Shown here: positions 16,272 to 26,007 of the stretch, in pieces | Position numbering within the stretch: position 1 is the stretch's first letter | Layout of the letters: each line of letters starts with the position of its first letter | Assembly (NCBI GenBank): GCA_905181875.1 | Contig: CAJIZH010000003.1 | Coordinates: 1,034,419-1,098,418 of the forward strand | Origin: Flavobacteriales bacterium UBA6770 | GTDB lineage: Bacteria; Bacteroidota; Bacteroidia; Flavobacteriales_G; Salibacteraceae | DNA length: 64,000 bases | Direction: 5' to 3' | The notes under the pieces: generated by a model | What the model was told of the DNA's origin: nothing | What the model saw: only the letters and a program-made list of their open reading frames with translations | Databases searched by the model: none | Made by a program: the position numbers and the translations under genes

Positions 16272-19200
16272 ATGAAGTACAAAAATATTATTAATCCAGT
16301 CGTTGCCACTTTTGTATTGTTTATAATGCTTTTTAGCGTCAATGGTCAGCAATTAGAATATTTAGAACTTATTGATAACGAATGGGTTATTAACAAGGAA
16401 AAATACTCTAAGTATTTGCAGAATCACCCTTATAATTTAAGGCCGCAAATGACCAAAGAAGAATTAAAGGCCATTCCAAAATATGACCGTCCAGATTTAG
16501 CCTACGAGCATGATTGGTTAATAACACACGACCCTAAAACAGGCTCGATTCCTTGGCAACGATTGGTTCCTGTGCTTAATAAATTGTATGGGACTAATAA
16601 TAACTTACAAACGTTGGCTCCGGGTGGAGGAACATCTAACAATTGGGTAGAGCGTGGACCAAATAATATTGGTGGACGAACTCGAGCTATAATGTTTGAC
16701 CCAACAGATGCGACAAACAAAAAAGTATTTGCTGGAGGTGTTGGAGGTGGTTTATGGTACAATAATGATATTACAAGTAGTACAGCAAGTTGGAATTCAA
16801 TCAATGATTTTTGGACAAATTTAGCAGTTAGTTCTATTGCTTACGACCCCACAGCTGACACTGTGTTTTATGTTGGAACAGGAGAAGGATGGAACAATTC
16901 TGATGCAATAAGGGGGGCTGGAATTTGGAAGTCAACAAATGCTGGCACTTCATTCAGTCAATTATCTTCTACTGCTAATTCAAGTTTTATAACAGTGCAA
17001 AAGGTTATTGTTTTAAAGACAGGAAGAATTGTAGCAGTTACTAATGGGGGAATATATACTTCAGATAATGATGGAGTTAGTTTTACAAGAAGAAGATCGG
17101 GTTTTCACGCAGACATTGAGGAGGCAGCGAATGGCGTCCTTTATGCAACGTTTGGTAAAATATACTCCAGTGGAAAAATTTATAGATCTACCAATGATGG
17201 AACTACATGGACTGACATAACCCCAAGTGGCGGTTCTCCCGACAGAATTGAGTTAGCCTGTGCACCTAGTGATTCCAACACGATCTATGCGGTTTCATCG
17301 GATTTACCTACAGCAGCTCAAACAGATGTGGAGTGGTTTAAAAAGAGCACTGATGGGGGTTCGAGCTGGACCAATGTTACAATACCAACCTATCTAAGCA
17401 ATAGCTCTAAGCACTTTACTCGAGGACAGGCATGGTATGACCTCATTCTATGGGTTCATCCAACAGATAAAAATGTAGTTATTGCAGGTGGGGTTGATTT
17501 ACACAGATCAACAAATGGAGGTACTTCATGGACATCTATAAGTTACTGGAACTCTTCACAGAGTAAGCCTGTTGTTCACGCCGATCAGCATAACGTAATA
17601 TCAAGGCCTGGAAATAATAATGAAATATTAATTGGTAATGATGGAGGTGTTTATTATTCTTCTAATGCCGGAAACAAAAACACTTCTTCTCCAACCTTTT
17701 CTAAGCGTGTAAAAGGATATAATGTTACTCAATTCTACTCTGCTGCTGTTCACCCATCTTCTGGATCGAATTACATGCTTGCAGGGGCACAAGATAATGG
17801 TTCGCTAAAATTAAATACTGCAGGAGTAGGAGCAGGAACAGAAGTAACAGGCGGTGATGGAGCATTTTGTTTTATTGACCAGGATAACTCTTCTTATCAA
17901 ATCACCTCGTATGTTAGAAACAATTGGAGACGCACTACAAATGGAGGCTCTAGCTTTTCTACAATCCAATCCGGCAGTGATGGAAGTTTTATTAATCCAG
18001 CAGATTATGATGACAATAAAAACATTTTGTACTCAGCAAAGTCTACAACTCAATTAAATAGAATAACCAATATGACTTCTAGCTCGGTAAGTACTGGAGC
18101 CATCACAATCTCTGGAATGAGTGGAATGGCTAGCCATGTTAGAGTAAGTCCTTATACCACCGCGAGCTCAAAACTATTTGTAGGCTCTGGTGGAGATGTT
18201 TTTAAAGTCAGTAATGCAGATGGTTCTTCTCCTACCGCATCAAAAATTTCACCTAGTAATTTTCCTAATGGGACTGTTTCTTGTGTAGAAATTGGAGCTA
18301 GTGAAAACGAATTACTGGTAACCTTTTCTAATTACGGAGTAACTTCTATTTGGTATTCCTCAAACGGAGGCACAAATTGGACAAATAAAGAAGGGAATCT
18401 TCCAGATATGCCAGTTCGTTGGGCAATGTTTAACCCTAAAAACAGAAAAGAAGTAATTCTTGCAACAGAATTAGGGGTTTATGCGACTACCGACATTTTA
18501 GCATCGAGTGTATCCTGGTCTGCCTCTAGTCAAGGAATGGCAATTACTAGAATTGATATGTTTCAATATAGAGCAGTTGATTCTCTTATAATGGCTTCAA
18601 CGCATGGCCGAGGTGTTTTCACAGGAAGATTCAAAACACCCGCGGCACCACCTTCTGGAAAACCTGTTGTTAAATTTGGAGCAGATAAAACCACCATTTG
18701 TGTTGGAGAATCTGTAACATTTACAGACTCATCGACAAATAGTCCTACAGCCTGGTTGTGGACTTTTACTGGAGGAACACCACAGACATCAACTGCAACA
18801 AAACCAGCGGTGACCTATTCAACGGCTGGAACTTACACTGTAAAGTTGAAAGCTACTAATGCAAACGGTTCTGATAGTTTAACCAAAACGGCATTTATTT
18901 CAGTTAACGCAGCCCCAAATGCTGCACTTGGGACGTTTTCAGCACTATGTACTAACTCACCAACCCTAACCTTAACTGGAGGGACCCCAATCGGTGGAAG
19001 CTATTTCGTAAATGGTAATGCAGCAACATCAATATTCCCAAGTTCCCTAGGTCAAGGAACGGCTGCAATAAAATATAGAGTTCAGGTGGGAAGTTGTGCG
19101 GATAGCGCAACACAATCCGTGACAATTAATTCGGCTCCAAATGTTTCTACTTCGGCGGTAGGTAGTGTTTGTATTAGTAATCCAAGTTTTACATTGAATA

Positions 19201-21674
19201 ATGGGACACCTACTGGTGGAACCTATTCTGGAACAGGAGTTAGTAGTGGAATGTTTAATCCGACTGTTGCTGGAACTGGTGCAAAATCAATTAAATATAA
19301 AGTGACTAATTCTAATGGGTGCGCAGATAGTTCACAATTTAATATTTTGGTTATTGCAGCTCCTAACGCATCACTAAGTCCAATAGGACCATACTGCACA
19401 AATAGTTCAATTGACACTCTAACAAATGGAACTCCAGTAGGCGGGACTTATTCTGGCATAGGGGTATCTGGAAATAGCATTAATCCGAGCATTGGTGGAA
19501 CGGGAACACGAGTGTTAAGTTATAAAGTTCAAGTTGGTTCTTGTTCAGACAGTACAACGCTCAATGTTGTTGTTAATACAGCACCATCAGTAACGACAAC
19601 TAGTGTTGCTCCTGTTTGTGAAAACAGTCCAAATTTTAGCTTAACTAATGGAAGTCCGGTAGGAGGAAGCTATTCTGGTTCTGGAGTAAGTGCGGGAATG
19701 TTTAACCCGACAACTGCTGGTTCTGGGACAACATCTATTAGCTATAAGGTTACAAGTTCGAATGGTTGTGCTGATAGTGCAACGTTTTCAATTTTGGTAA
19801 ATGCAAAGCCAACGGTTTCTCTTTCATCAGTTGGACCTTTTTGCTCTGGGAGTAGCGCTGTGACTTTAACTAATGGAACTCCAATTGGAGGAACGTATTC
19901 TGGACCTGGTATTTCAGGTAGTATGTTTGATCCAAGTATTGCTGGAGTTGGAACCCACACCATAAAATATATTGCCACTAATTCATCGGGTTGTACGGAC
20001 TCTGCTACAACATCAATTTCAGTTGCCAATGGTACATCGGCAACTTTAGATCCATTTTCATCGGTTTGTGCCGATACAACATTTACCCTTTTGGGAGGAA
20101 AGCCTGCTGGGGGAACCTATTCTGGTCCTGGGGTTTCTGGAGGTGTATTTAATGGCGGAGTTGCGGGACCAGGAACACACACTATTGTTTACACTGCCAC
20201 TTCTGCTTGCGGGACAAGCAGTGATACGAGATCTATCAATGTTGATTCAGTTCCTAATGTATCAGTAGTAAAATCGGTAGATGGTTGCATTGGAGAATCG
20301 TTTCAGTTTAATGCGACAGGAGCAACGAATTATTCTTGGTCACCTGCAACTGGATTAAGTAATTCGACAGTTGGAAGCCCTTCTTTAATATTATCCTCAA
20401 GTTTAACCTACATATTAACCAGTTCTTATAACAATGGGTGCTCAACTAAAGACTCCATTGCAGTTAATGCACTTAGCGCGCCTATTGTAAAAGCAAATAT
20501 TGATTTAGCGGTATGTATTGGTGATACTTTCCAGTTAAACGCAAGTGGAGCTACTAGTTATACCTGGGATCCTTCTACGGGTTTAAATAACTCAACAATT
20601 CCGACTCCACAAGGTGCCTTAGCAACAAGCACAACTTATATAGTTACTGGAAAAGACACAGGACGATGTGTTGCAACAGATACAGTTAATGTTGATGTAA
20701 AACCTAAATCTGTAGTGACCCATATTCCAATTTCAGATGTTTGTTTAACATCTAATCCAATTACACTTGTTGGCGGAACGCCTGCAGACGGAATATACAG
20801 TGGGCCTGGTGTTTCATTAGGAAAATTTGATCCTTCTGTTGCAGGAATAGGGACCCATACAGTTATCTATTTAGCTAGTGAACTGGGAAAATGTATTGGT
20901 CAGGTCACAGTAACAATTAATGTTTTACTATCTCCAAATGTGGTTTGGAATGTACCAAATACCATTTGTGAAAATGAAGGTGCTTTAATGATGGTTTCAA
21001 CCCCAACTGGTGGAAAATATGGGGGAACAGGTGTTTCAGGAACTAGTTTTAATCCAACAACTGCGGGTATAGGCTTTCATGAAATCACCTATACTTTAAC
21101 AGCTTCTGGATGTTTGGCTAATGAAAAAAGAGAAATCGAAGTAGTTCCCGGAAGTATTGTTGACCCTATTCAAGGGTTGAATAATGTTACCAAAAAAGGA
21201 AAATATAATTATCAAGTAAAGGCTATAAACGGAGCTGGTTACTTATGGTTTATTACTGGCGGTACTGTTTTGTCTAGTGCGAATAATCTCACTGCCGTTC
21301 AATGGGGTAACGCTAATAATGGAAAAATAATGGTGGTTCAAACAAATAGCTTCGGCTGTGCGGATACGACAGAATTACTAGTGAATGTAAATGCCTTGTC
21401 TATTGGGGATGAAGTTGAAATAGGAGGTGGAGTCGTTTTATATCCAAACCCAGCAGACAAAACGGTATCACTTAAAATTGATTCCAAGCATAATGATGAG
21501 GTTCAGATTCGATTGTTCAACAACTCAGGACAACAAGTATTAGACAAAAACAGTGTAACCCAAAATGAGGAAATGTTTGAAATTAATATTTCTGAACTTC
21601 CAAGTGGATTGTATTTGCTTCAAGCTGAGATTGGAAACACTGCTTATTCGGCAACCCTTTTAATTAAGCATTAA
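16272..21674 (+). CDS. Giant T9SS-secreted surface protein with sortilin-type propeller, PKD and repeat domains
   Basis: An 1800 aa exported protein. A signal peptide (about 1-25) is followed by a Ser/Thr/Gly-rich beta-propeller of BNR/sortilin type (about 110-790), with repeated blocks such as STNGGTSW, KSTDGGSSW and YSSNGGTNW. A PKD domain lies near 800-885 (FTDSSTNSPTAWLWTFTGG). About ten Cys-containing repeats of about 70 aa follow (883-1620). A type A T9SS sorting domain starts at VVLYPNPADKTVSLKI and ends the protein. The layout fits a surface adhesin or glycan-binding protein, but no catalytic site is evident. The repeats vary, so the array is old. It is monocistronic, with no promoter box recognised. 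Confidence 0.88.
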   Translation: MKYKNIINPVVATFVLFIMLFSVNGQQLEYLELIDNEWVINKEKYSKYLQNHPYNLRPQMTKEELKAIPKYDRPDLAYEHDWLITHDPKTGSIPWQRLVPVLNKLYGTNNNLQTLAPGGGTSNNWVERGPNNIGGRTRAIMFDPTDATNKKVFAGGVGGGLWYNNDITSSTASWNSINDFWTNLAVSSIAYDPTADTVFYVGTGEGWNNSDAIRGAGIWKSTNAGTSFSQLSSTANSSFITVQKVIVLKTGRIVAVTNGGIYTSDNDGVSFTRRRSGFHADIEEAANGVLYATFGKIYSSGKIYRSTNDGTTWTDITPSGGSPDRIELACAPSDSNTIYAVSSDLPTAAQTDVEWFKKSTDGGSSWTNVTIPTYLSNSSKHFTRGQAWYDLILWVHPTDKNVVIAGGVDLHRSTNGGTSWTSISYWNSSQSKPVVHADQHNVISRPGNNNEILIGNDGGVYYSSNAGNKNTSSPTFSKRVKGYNVTQFYSAAVHPSSGSNYMLAGAQDNGSLKLNTAGVGAGTEVTGGDGAFCFIDQDNSSYQITSYVRNNWRRTTNGGSSFSTIQSGSDGSFINPADYDDNKNILYSAKSTTQLNRITNMTSSSVSTGAITISGMSGMASHVRVSPYTTASSKLFVGSGGDVFKVSNADGSSPTASKISPSNFPNGTVSCVEIGASENELLVTFSNYGVTSIWYSSNGGTNWTNKEGNLPDMPVRWAMFNPKNRKEVILATELGVYATTDILASSVSWSASSQGMAITRIDMFQYRAVDSLIMASTHGRGVFTGRFKTPAAPPSGKPVVKFGADKTTICVGESVTFTDSSTNSPTAWLWTFTGGTPQTSTATKPAVTYSTAGTYTVKLKATNANGSDSLTKTAFISVNAAPNAALGTFSALCTNSPTLTLTGGTPIGGSYFVNGNAATSIFPSSLGQGTAAIKYRVQVGSCADSATQSVTINSAPNVSTSAVGSVCISNPSFTLNNGTPTGGTYSGTGVSSGMFNPTVAGTGAKSIKYKVTNSNGCADSSQFNILVIAAPNASLSPIGPYCTNSSIDTLTNGTPVGGTYSGIGVSGNSINPSIGGTGTRVLSYKVQVGSCSDSTTLNVVVNTAPSVTTTSVAPVCENSPNFSLTNGSPVGGSYSGSGVSAGMFNPTTAGSGTTSISYKVTSSNGCADSATFSILVNAKPTVSLSSVGPFCSGSSAVTLTNGTPIGGTYSGPGISGSMFDPSIAGVGTHTIKYIATNSSGCTDSATTSISVANGTSATLDPFSSVCADTTFTLLGGKPAGGTYSGPGVSGGVFNGGVAGPGTHTIVYTATSACGTSSDTRSINVDSVPNVSVVKSVDGCIGESFQFNATGATNYSWSPATGLSNSTVGSPSLILSSSLTYILTSSYNNGCSTKDSIAVNALSAPIVKANIDLAVCIGDTFQLNASGATSYTWDPSTGLNNSTIPTPQGALATSTTYIVTGKDTGRCVATDTVNVDVKPKSVVTHIPISDVCLTSNPITLVGGTPADGIYSGPGVSLGKFDPSVAGIGTHTVIYLASELGKCIGQVTVTINVLLSPNVVWNVPNTICENEGALMMVSTPTGGKYGGTGVSGTSFNPTTAGIGFHEITYTLTASGCLANEKREIEVVPGSIVDPIQGLNNVTKKGKYNYQVKAINGAGYLWFITGGTVLSSANNLTAVQWGNANNGKIMVVQTNSFGCADTTELLVNVNALSIGDEVEIGGGVVLYPNPADKTVSLKIDSKHNDEVQIRLFNNSGQQVLDKNSVTQNEEMFEINISELPSGLYLLQAEIGNTAYSATLLIKH
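18920..21140 (+). repeat. Array of about ten 210-220 bp coding repeats in the giant surface protein
   Basis: Each unit encodes a block of the form CxNSPxFxLTNGTPxGGTYSGxGVSxGxFxPxxAGxGTHTIxYKVTxxxGCxDS, about 70 residues with paired cysteines. Clear copies begin near 18940, 19165, 19390, 19615, 19840 and 20065. Less alike copies follow to about 21130, with two interposed units of different sequence at about 20270-20700 containing ATGLSNST and STGLNNST. The copies have diverged but keep the reading frame. Confidence 0.8.
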
Positions 21675-21694
21675 TAAAGAAAGTTAAGTTAGGA

Positions 21695-22487
21695 TTAAAG
21701 ACTTCCAGTTCTTCCGCCATCAACAGGAACGTTTATTCCATTGATGTATGAAGCAGCAGGGCTGGCAAGAAATGCAATAGCATTTGCAACTTCTTCAGGT
21801 TCTGCTACACGTTTCATTGGAACTTGATTTTTCATTCCGTCTAAAATCGAGTCTTCAGTATTTCCTGTTTTCTTGGCCTTGTTTTCAATTATTGAAGGAC
21901 AATCTCACGGTATTCGTTGCTCCAGGAAGCACGTTATTTACTGTAATATTAAATTGCCCTAATTCATTTGCAAGCGTTTTAGCCCAATTGGCTACTGCTC
22001 CACGAATAGTATTTGAAACACCCAATCCATTCAAAGGAATTTTAACCGAAGTAGAAATTACATTGATTATTCGTCCGTAACCCAATCCTTTCATTCCACC
22101 AACAAGAGCTTGTGCCATTACTTGATTACAAACCAAGTGTTGATTGAATGCAATTCTGAATTCATCTAGTCCAGCATCAATAGCTTGGCCACCAGCAGGA
22201 CCACCTGTGTTGTTGACCAAAATATTGTAGTGTAACCCGTCTTCTAGGTGCTTCTCAATAATCGACTTTAGCTTGTCTGGGTGATTAAAATCTGCAACCA
22301 AATAGGCGTGATTTTGACCATCTAAATCTTTATTTAATGTTCCAACTGCAGTCTTTAGCTTTTCTTCATTACGAGCTAATAGAGTAACGCTAGCACCCAT
22401 TCGAGCGAGTTCCTGAGCTGCCGAGAGACCAATTCCCTGAGTACTTCCGCAAACTAATGCCGACTTTCCTGATAAATCTAAATTCAT
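21695..22487 (-). pseudogene. SDR family oxidoreductase, frameshifted near the C-terminus
   Basis: NAD(P)-dependent short-chain dehydrogenase of about 263 aa if restored. The N-terminal part reads GKSALVCGSTQGIGLSAAQE (cofactor motif), then NILVNNTGGPAGG, VISTSVKIPLNGLGVSNTIRGA and NVLPGATNT. In the open frame it stops at 21885 after RLSFNN. The missing C-terminus is present in another frame down to the stop at 21695, with MKRVAEPEEVANAIAFLASP and ending PVDGGRTGSL. Removing one T in the TCCTTCAATAATT stretch around 21895-21905 restores the family sequence. The usual active-site Tyr of YxxxK is not obvious; the segment reads SNTIRGAVANWAK. It is co-directional with the M43 gene, one base downstream. 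A sequencing error is the alternative explanation. Confidence 0.8.
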
Positions 22488-22488
22488 G

Positions 22489-24903
22489 CTATTGGATTAA
22501 AACTTTATTCGAAGATGTTCGACCATTTACAGTAACGTTTACCATGTAAAAACCAGCAGCCAAATCGGTAACGTCCAATTCAGTAATGTTACCATGGTTA
22601 TTTGCTTCGCTACTAATAATTTCAGCTCCAAATATATTTACAACGCTTATGACTGCCTTGCTTTTACTATTTGAAATTCTAATATTCAGTTTGTCTTTCG
22701 CCGGGTTAGGATAAAGGAAAACATTAAAGCTTTCAATTTTATTGGTTTCGTCAACTGAGCTAACGAATTCATCGCCGTCTAAAAACTCATGACCAATGCC
22801 TGTCGAGCTGGTGGTAAAACTCCATACCTCACTCCATCCGCTATTAGTTGACCCAAATTTGGTGCGAACTCTCCAATAATATTTAGTATTCGCCAATAAT
22901 GATTCAGCCTTATAACGCGTGTCATTTCCCTTTGGGTCATCACTCAAGTAGATTGAGGTATTTGACATTTCAATATTCGAAAAATCAGCAACCTTGCTTA
23001 ATTCCATTTCATATTCATCAACATAAGGCACTGACTTCCAATCTAAGAAGATATCTGTTGAAACACTGTCCATTCCGTTTCTAGGAAACTCCAGGAAAGG
23101 TTCACTCGCAAATGTTCCGAAAATATTAAGATTGTCTATATAAATGTTGTTACCGTTTCCATTTTCTACTTCGAATTTTATCAATAGATTTTCAACTTTA
23201 TCTCCGGGGCCTAAATTTGTAATGGTTTGTAGTTCCCAGTCAGATACTGCACTTGGAGAGAAGCTAGTAGTGGAGATTTTTCCTTTAGAAAGAACCTCTA
23301 GACTTGTAGCTAATTTGGTTATCCAAGTTTTTCCGCAATCGGTACTTACATACATTTTAAACAATCCATCAGAACTGCCAGCGTCTCGCTCAGCTGTTGC
23401 AACTTCAAAAGAAAGGATAGGGTTTTGAATGTTGCTAAGATCTATTGCAGGGCTAATTACACTCTCTACCATTCCTCTTAAGTTATCGAAATTCTCAAGT
23501 CCTAAAAAGTTTTCTCCAGAGGCTCCTATACCTTGCATTTTCTGCCAGTAAACTGCGTCATTATCTTCATTTTCTGGAATCCATATATTTTCAACATTTT
23601 CAGTAACATCTTCAAAGTCTTCCTCCAATGGTATATAGTTACCAACGGATCGATTTGTTTTTATATAATCGGTGTAAGTCGAAGTCTTAGAAATGATTCC
23701 GTTAGACACCGTTAGCTTTACGTCATAAGTTCCGGGAAAATTGTAAGAAATTACAGGGTTTTTTAGAGTCGACGTTTTTGGTAATCCACCTTCAAACTCC
23801 CAAGACCAAGATTCTACTCCATAAGCAGAAATGTCTTTAAATTCTACTTGAGAATTCGCGCAAATTACTCTTGTATCACTTTCAAATTCTGCAGCAATCA
23901 AATCAAGCACACCAGCTTTCTCGTTATTAGCTTTTGAAACCAAAGCGTTCCTTTCCGCTACCCAAGTATTTACAGCTGCTCTCATTCGAGACGCTTGACC
24001 AATCGTAAACATAGTTGAACAATAAGAGTAGTCCATAAAATTCTGAACATTGTCTAAGGAACCACAAGTAGTTCCGCTAAGATTGCAGCTTGTCCATCCT
24101 TCCGTATTGGGAGTATCAAAAACACCATCATCATCGCTACAGTTTGCAGCAACTCCAGGGTTATTAGTTCCGCCCCAAGGATGCGGTAAATTTAGCCAAT
24201 GACCAATTTCGTGTGTTAATGCTCTACTTCGACGTGGGTTTCCCGTGCGTACACTTGCTACGTAGTTGTACAATAAAATTATCCCATCTCTAGTCGGATT
24301 CCTGTGCGCTCCTGATGGTAAAAAAGTATATCCTGCAGCTCCACTTGCAATCGATTTCACGATCCAGATGTTTAGGTAGGTGTTTCGCGGCCAAACATTC
24401 AGTTTAGAACCCTCACCAGCATTATTAGTTAAGCTAGATTTAATTCTATCAATACCATTGGTTGCATTGCCATTTGGATCTTTTTTAGCCAATCTAAATT
24501 CGATTCTAGCATCTCCCATTACACTCTTGAATGCAGGAATTGTAGTACTAGTGTCTGTGTTTTCTAATTTAAAATCCTCATTCAAGATACGCATAGCATC
24601 ATAAACTTCTTTATTGGTAATATTTTCTATACCATCTTCATGTAATATGTGAAATACTACAGGAATAATATAATCGTATTCGGCTGCTCTTGATCCAGCC
24701 TGCTTTTCCCATTCTGTAAATTTCTGAGTAAATGATTCAAGGTGCTCTTCACTTCTCGTGATATCAGCAGCCCATTCAGGGTGCTCTTTTTTAATGTTTT
24801 CATTTAGCATAAAATCAGGCTCACTAAAATCGTGATTATGATGTTGTCCAAACACGATACTTGTGCTGAATAATAATGCGAATACTACTAGAATGTTTTT
24901 CAT
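22489..24903 (-). CDS. M43 family zinc metalloprotease, T9SS-secreted
   Basis: Predicted extracellular protease of about 804 aa, of the pappalysin (M43) family. It has a signal peptide (MKNILVVFALLFSTSIVFG), an M43 catalytic domain with the zinc motif HEIGHWLNLPHPWG and downstream YSYCSTMFTIGQ (Met-turn region), a PKD domain (SWEFEGGLPKTSTL), a MAM/jelly-roll-like segment, a fibronectin III-like stretch (YYWRVRTKFG) and a C-terminal type A T9SS sorting domain from FLYPNPAKDKLNIR. The frame is open 48 bases further upstream to 24951, but a TATTTTTG promoter box falls inside that extension, so the ATG at 24903 is the likely start. The SDR gene follows. Confidence 0.9.
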   Translation of the reverse strand: MKNILVVFALLFSTSIVFGQHHNHDFSEPDFMLNENIKKEHPEWAADITRSEEHLESFTQKFTEWEKQAGSRAAEYDYIIPVVFHILHEDGIENITNKEVYDAMRILNEDFKLENTDTSTTIPAFKSVMGDARIEFRLAKKDPNGNATNGIDRIKSSLTNNAGEGSKLNVWPRNTYLNIWIVKSIASGAAGYTFLPSGAHRNPTRDGIILLYNYVASVRTGNPRRSRALTHEIGHWLNLPHPWGGTNNPGVAANCSDDDGVFDTPNTEGWTSCNLSGTTCGSLDNVQNFMDYSYCSTMFTIGQASRMRAAVNTWVAERNALVSKANNEKAGVLDLIAAEFESDTRVICANSQVEFKDISAYGVESWSWEFEGGLPKTSTLKNPVISYNFPGTYDVKLTVSNGIISKTSTYTDYIKTNRSVGNYIPLEEDFEDVTENVENIWIPENEDNDAVYWQKMQGIGASGENFLGLENFDNLRGMVESVISPAIDLSNIQNPILSFEVATAERDAGSSDGLFKMYVSTDCGKTWITKLATSLEVLSKGKISTTSFSPSAVSDWELQTITNLGPGDKVENLLIKFEVENGNGNNIYIDNLNIFGTFASEPFLEFPRNGMDSVSTDIFLDWKSVPYVDEYEMELSKVADFSNIEMSNTSIYLSDDPKGNDTRYKAESLLANTKYYWRVRTKFGSTNSGWSEVWSFTTSSTGIGHEFLDGDEFVSSVDETNKIESFNVFLYPNPAKDKLNIRISNSKSKAVISVVNIFGAEIISSEANNHGNITELDVTDLAAGFYMVNVTVNGRTSSNKVLIQ

Positions 24904-24927
24904 ATAAAGTTTCTTTATTTGAGCGTG

Positions 24928-24935
24928 CAAAAATA
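24928..24935 (-). promoter_or_regulatory. -7 box (TATTTTTG) for the M43 protease gene
   Basis: Minus-strand TAnnTTTG match 24 bases upstream of the ATG at 24903. It decides the start, because the longer frame would overlap the promoter. Confidence 0.55.
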
Positions 24936-25033
24936 CCACTTTCAGATTCATAACATTTGACGACTACAATTGGTTTGTTCCTTCGCATACGAATGTCAAA
25001 TTAATTACTTTTAATTTGTAAAAAATTGAGCTT

Positions 25034-25558
25034 ATGAACGCACCTTTTAATTTAAACAAATGGATAGAAGAGAATCGAGATATCCTTAAACCACCGGTTG
25101 GAAATAAGAACTTATATAAAAAATCGGGAGACTACATCGTAATGATAGTAGGTGGTCCCAATTCAAGAAAAGATTATCACTACAACGAAACAGAAGAATT
25201 ATTTTATCAATTAGAGGGTGATATTAATGTGCGCATACAGGAAGATGGTAAGGCAGTTGACATATCAATAAAAGAAGGGGACATGTTTTTGTTGCCTGCA
25301 AAAACGCCACACTCACCTATGCGTTCAGAAGGATCTGTTGGATTGGTAATTGAACGCGTTCGAAAAGGGACGGGTATGCAAGATGGTTTGCTTTGGTTTT
25401 GCGACAATTGCAACAACAAATTACATGAAACCTATTTCCCGTTGACTAATATTGAACAAGATTTTTTACCTCGATTCCGGGAATATTACGGTTCTGAAGA
25501 ACTGCGCACCTGCAAGAATTGTGGTGATGTTATGGAAACGGATGAGCGGTTTGTGTAG
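25034..25558 (+). CDS. nbaC: 3-hydroxyanthranilate 3,4-dioxygenase
   Basis: Cupin Fe(II) dioxygenase that opens 3-hydroxyanthranilate, in kynurenine/tryptophan degradation or eukaryotic-type quinolinate and NAD synthesis. Length 174 aa is right for the bacterial form. The iron ligands are visible as His in KDYHYNETEE with the adjacent Glu, and His in LPAKTPHSP. The C-terminus has the rubredoxin-like metal site with two CxxC pairs, CDNCNN and CKNCGD, typical of bacterial enzymes. No other kynurenine-pathway gene is in the window, so the direction of the pathway cannot be told. Confidence 0.95.
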   Translation: MNAPFNLNKWIEENRDILKPPVGNKNLYKKSGDYIVMIVGGPNSRKDYHYNETEELFYQLEGDINVRIQEDGKAVDISIKEGDMFLLPAKTPHSPMRSEGSVGLVIERVRKGTGMQDGLLWFCDNCNNKLHETYFPLTNIEQDFLPRFREYYGSEELRTCKNCGDVMETDERFV

Positions 25559-25743
25559 GAATAAAAATGATATTGGTGAGAAGAAGGCGAGTTAAACGAA
25601 TTGATATTATATGCTCTTACTCAACAGTTTCAAGGCTAATAATCTACTTTAGTGCTTTTCTAGAGCTATTGTCAGCTCCTTAAGATTGGTTTAACTTCTC
25701 AATCTAAACCGCATAGATATGTAAGCTGGGTATGGGCTGAAAA

Positions 25744-25774
25744 CAAAAGAGCCAGTCTTTCGACTAGCTCTTTT
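25744..25774 (-). terminator. Terminator downstream of tRNA-Asn
   Basis: Arms AAAAGAGCTAGTC and GACTGGCTCTTTT (minus strand, one G-T pair) around a GAAA loop, followed by a weak U-rich tract, directly after the tRNA 3' end. Confidence 0.75.
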
Positions 25775-25777
25775 AGC

Positions 25778-25850
25778 TCCTCCTCTTGGACTCGAACCAA
25801 GGACCCTCTGATTAACAGTCAGATGCTCTAACCAACTGAGCTAAGGAGGA
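25778..25850 (-). tRNA. tRNA-Asn (GTT)
   Basis: The minus strand reads TCCTCCTTAGCTCAGTTGG... with a 7-bp acceptor stem closed by AGGAGGA, D-arm, an anticodon loop CTGTTAA giving anticodon GTT, and T-arm GGTTCGAGTCC. It is 73 nt long. CCA is not encoded. A TACTTTTG promoter box lies 13 bases upstream and a terminator follows. Confidence 0.96.
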
Positions 25851-25863
25851 ATTTTCTGAGCGG

Positions 25864-25871
25864 CAAAAGTA
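25864..25871 (-). promoter_or_regulatory. -7 box (TACTTTTG) for tRNA-Asn
   Basis: Minus-strand TAnnTTTG match 13 bases from the tRNA 5' end at 25850. Confidence 0.6.
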
Positions 25872-25942
25872 ATGGTTTTTACATATCGACAAATCTTTTT
25901 TAAAAAAAATGCGTTTGCTTTTTTAAGCTTTCTAGCAAGCGG

Positions 25943-25950
25943 TATATTTG
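25943..25950 (+). promoter_or_regulatory. -7 box (TATATTTG) for the PfkB kinase gene
   Basis: TAnnTTTG match 57 bases upstream of the ATG at 26008. It overlaps the TTG at 25948, which is therefore an unlikely start. Confidence 0.55.
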
Positions 25951-26007
25951 CAGGCGTTTTTAAAGCAAAAAAACGTCGAAAATAATGTATCCGTAAATTA
26001 TCAAGGA

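Noticed and set aside
16502..16804. Antisense open frames inside the giant surface gene and similar shadow frames elsewhere (for example 19742-20029, 51757-52092, 9805-10077)
   Set aside because: They lie opposite clearly conserved genes, have no recognisable domains or promoters, and are expected by chance from the codon pattern.
18920..21140. Regularly spaced DNA repeats as a possible CRISPR or phage array
   Set aside because: They are in-frame protein repeats of about 70 residues in one open frame.
24904..24951. Longer N-terminus for the M43 protease
   Set aside because: The extension contains the TATTTTTG promoter box and puts 16 residues before a standard signal peptide.
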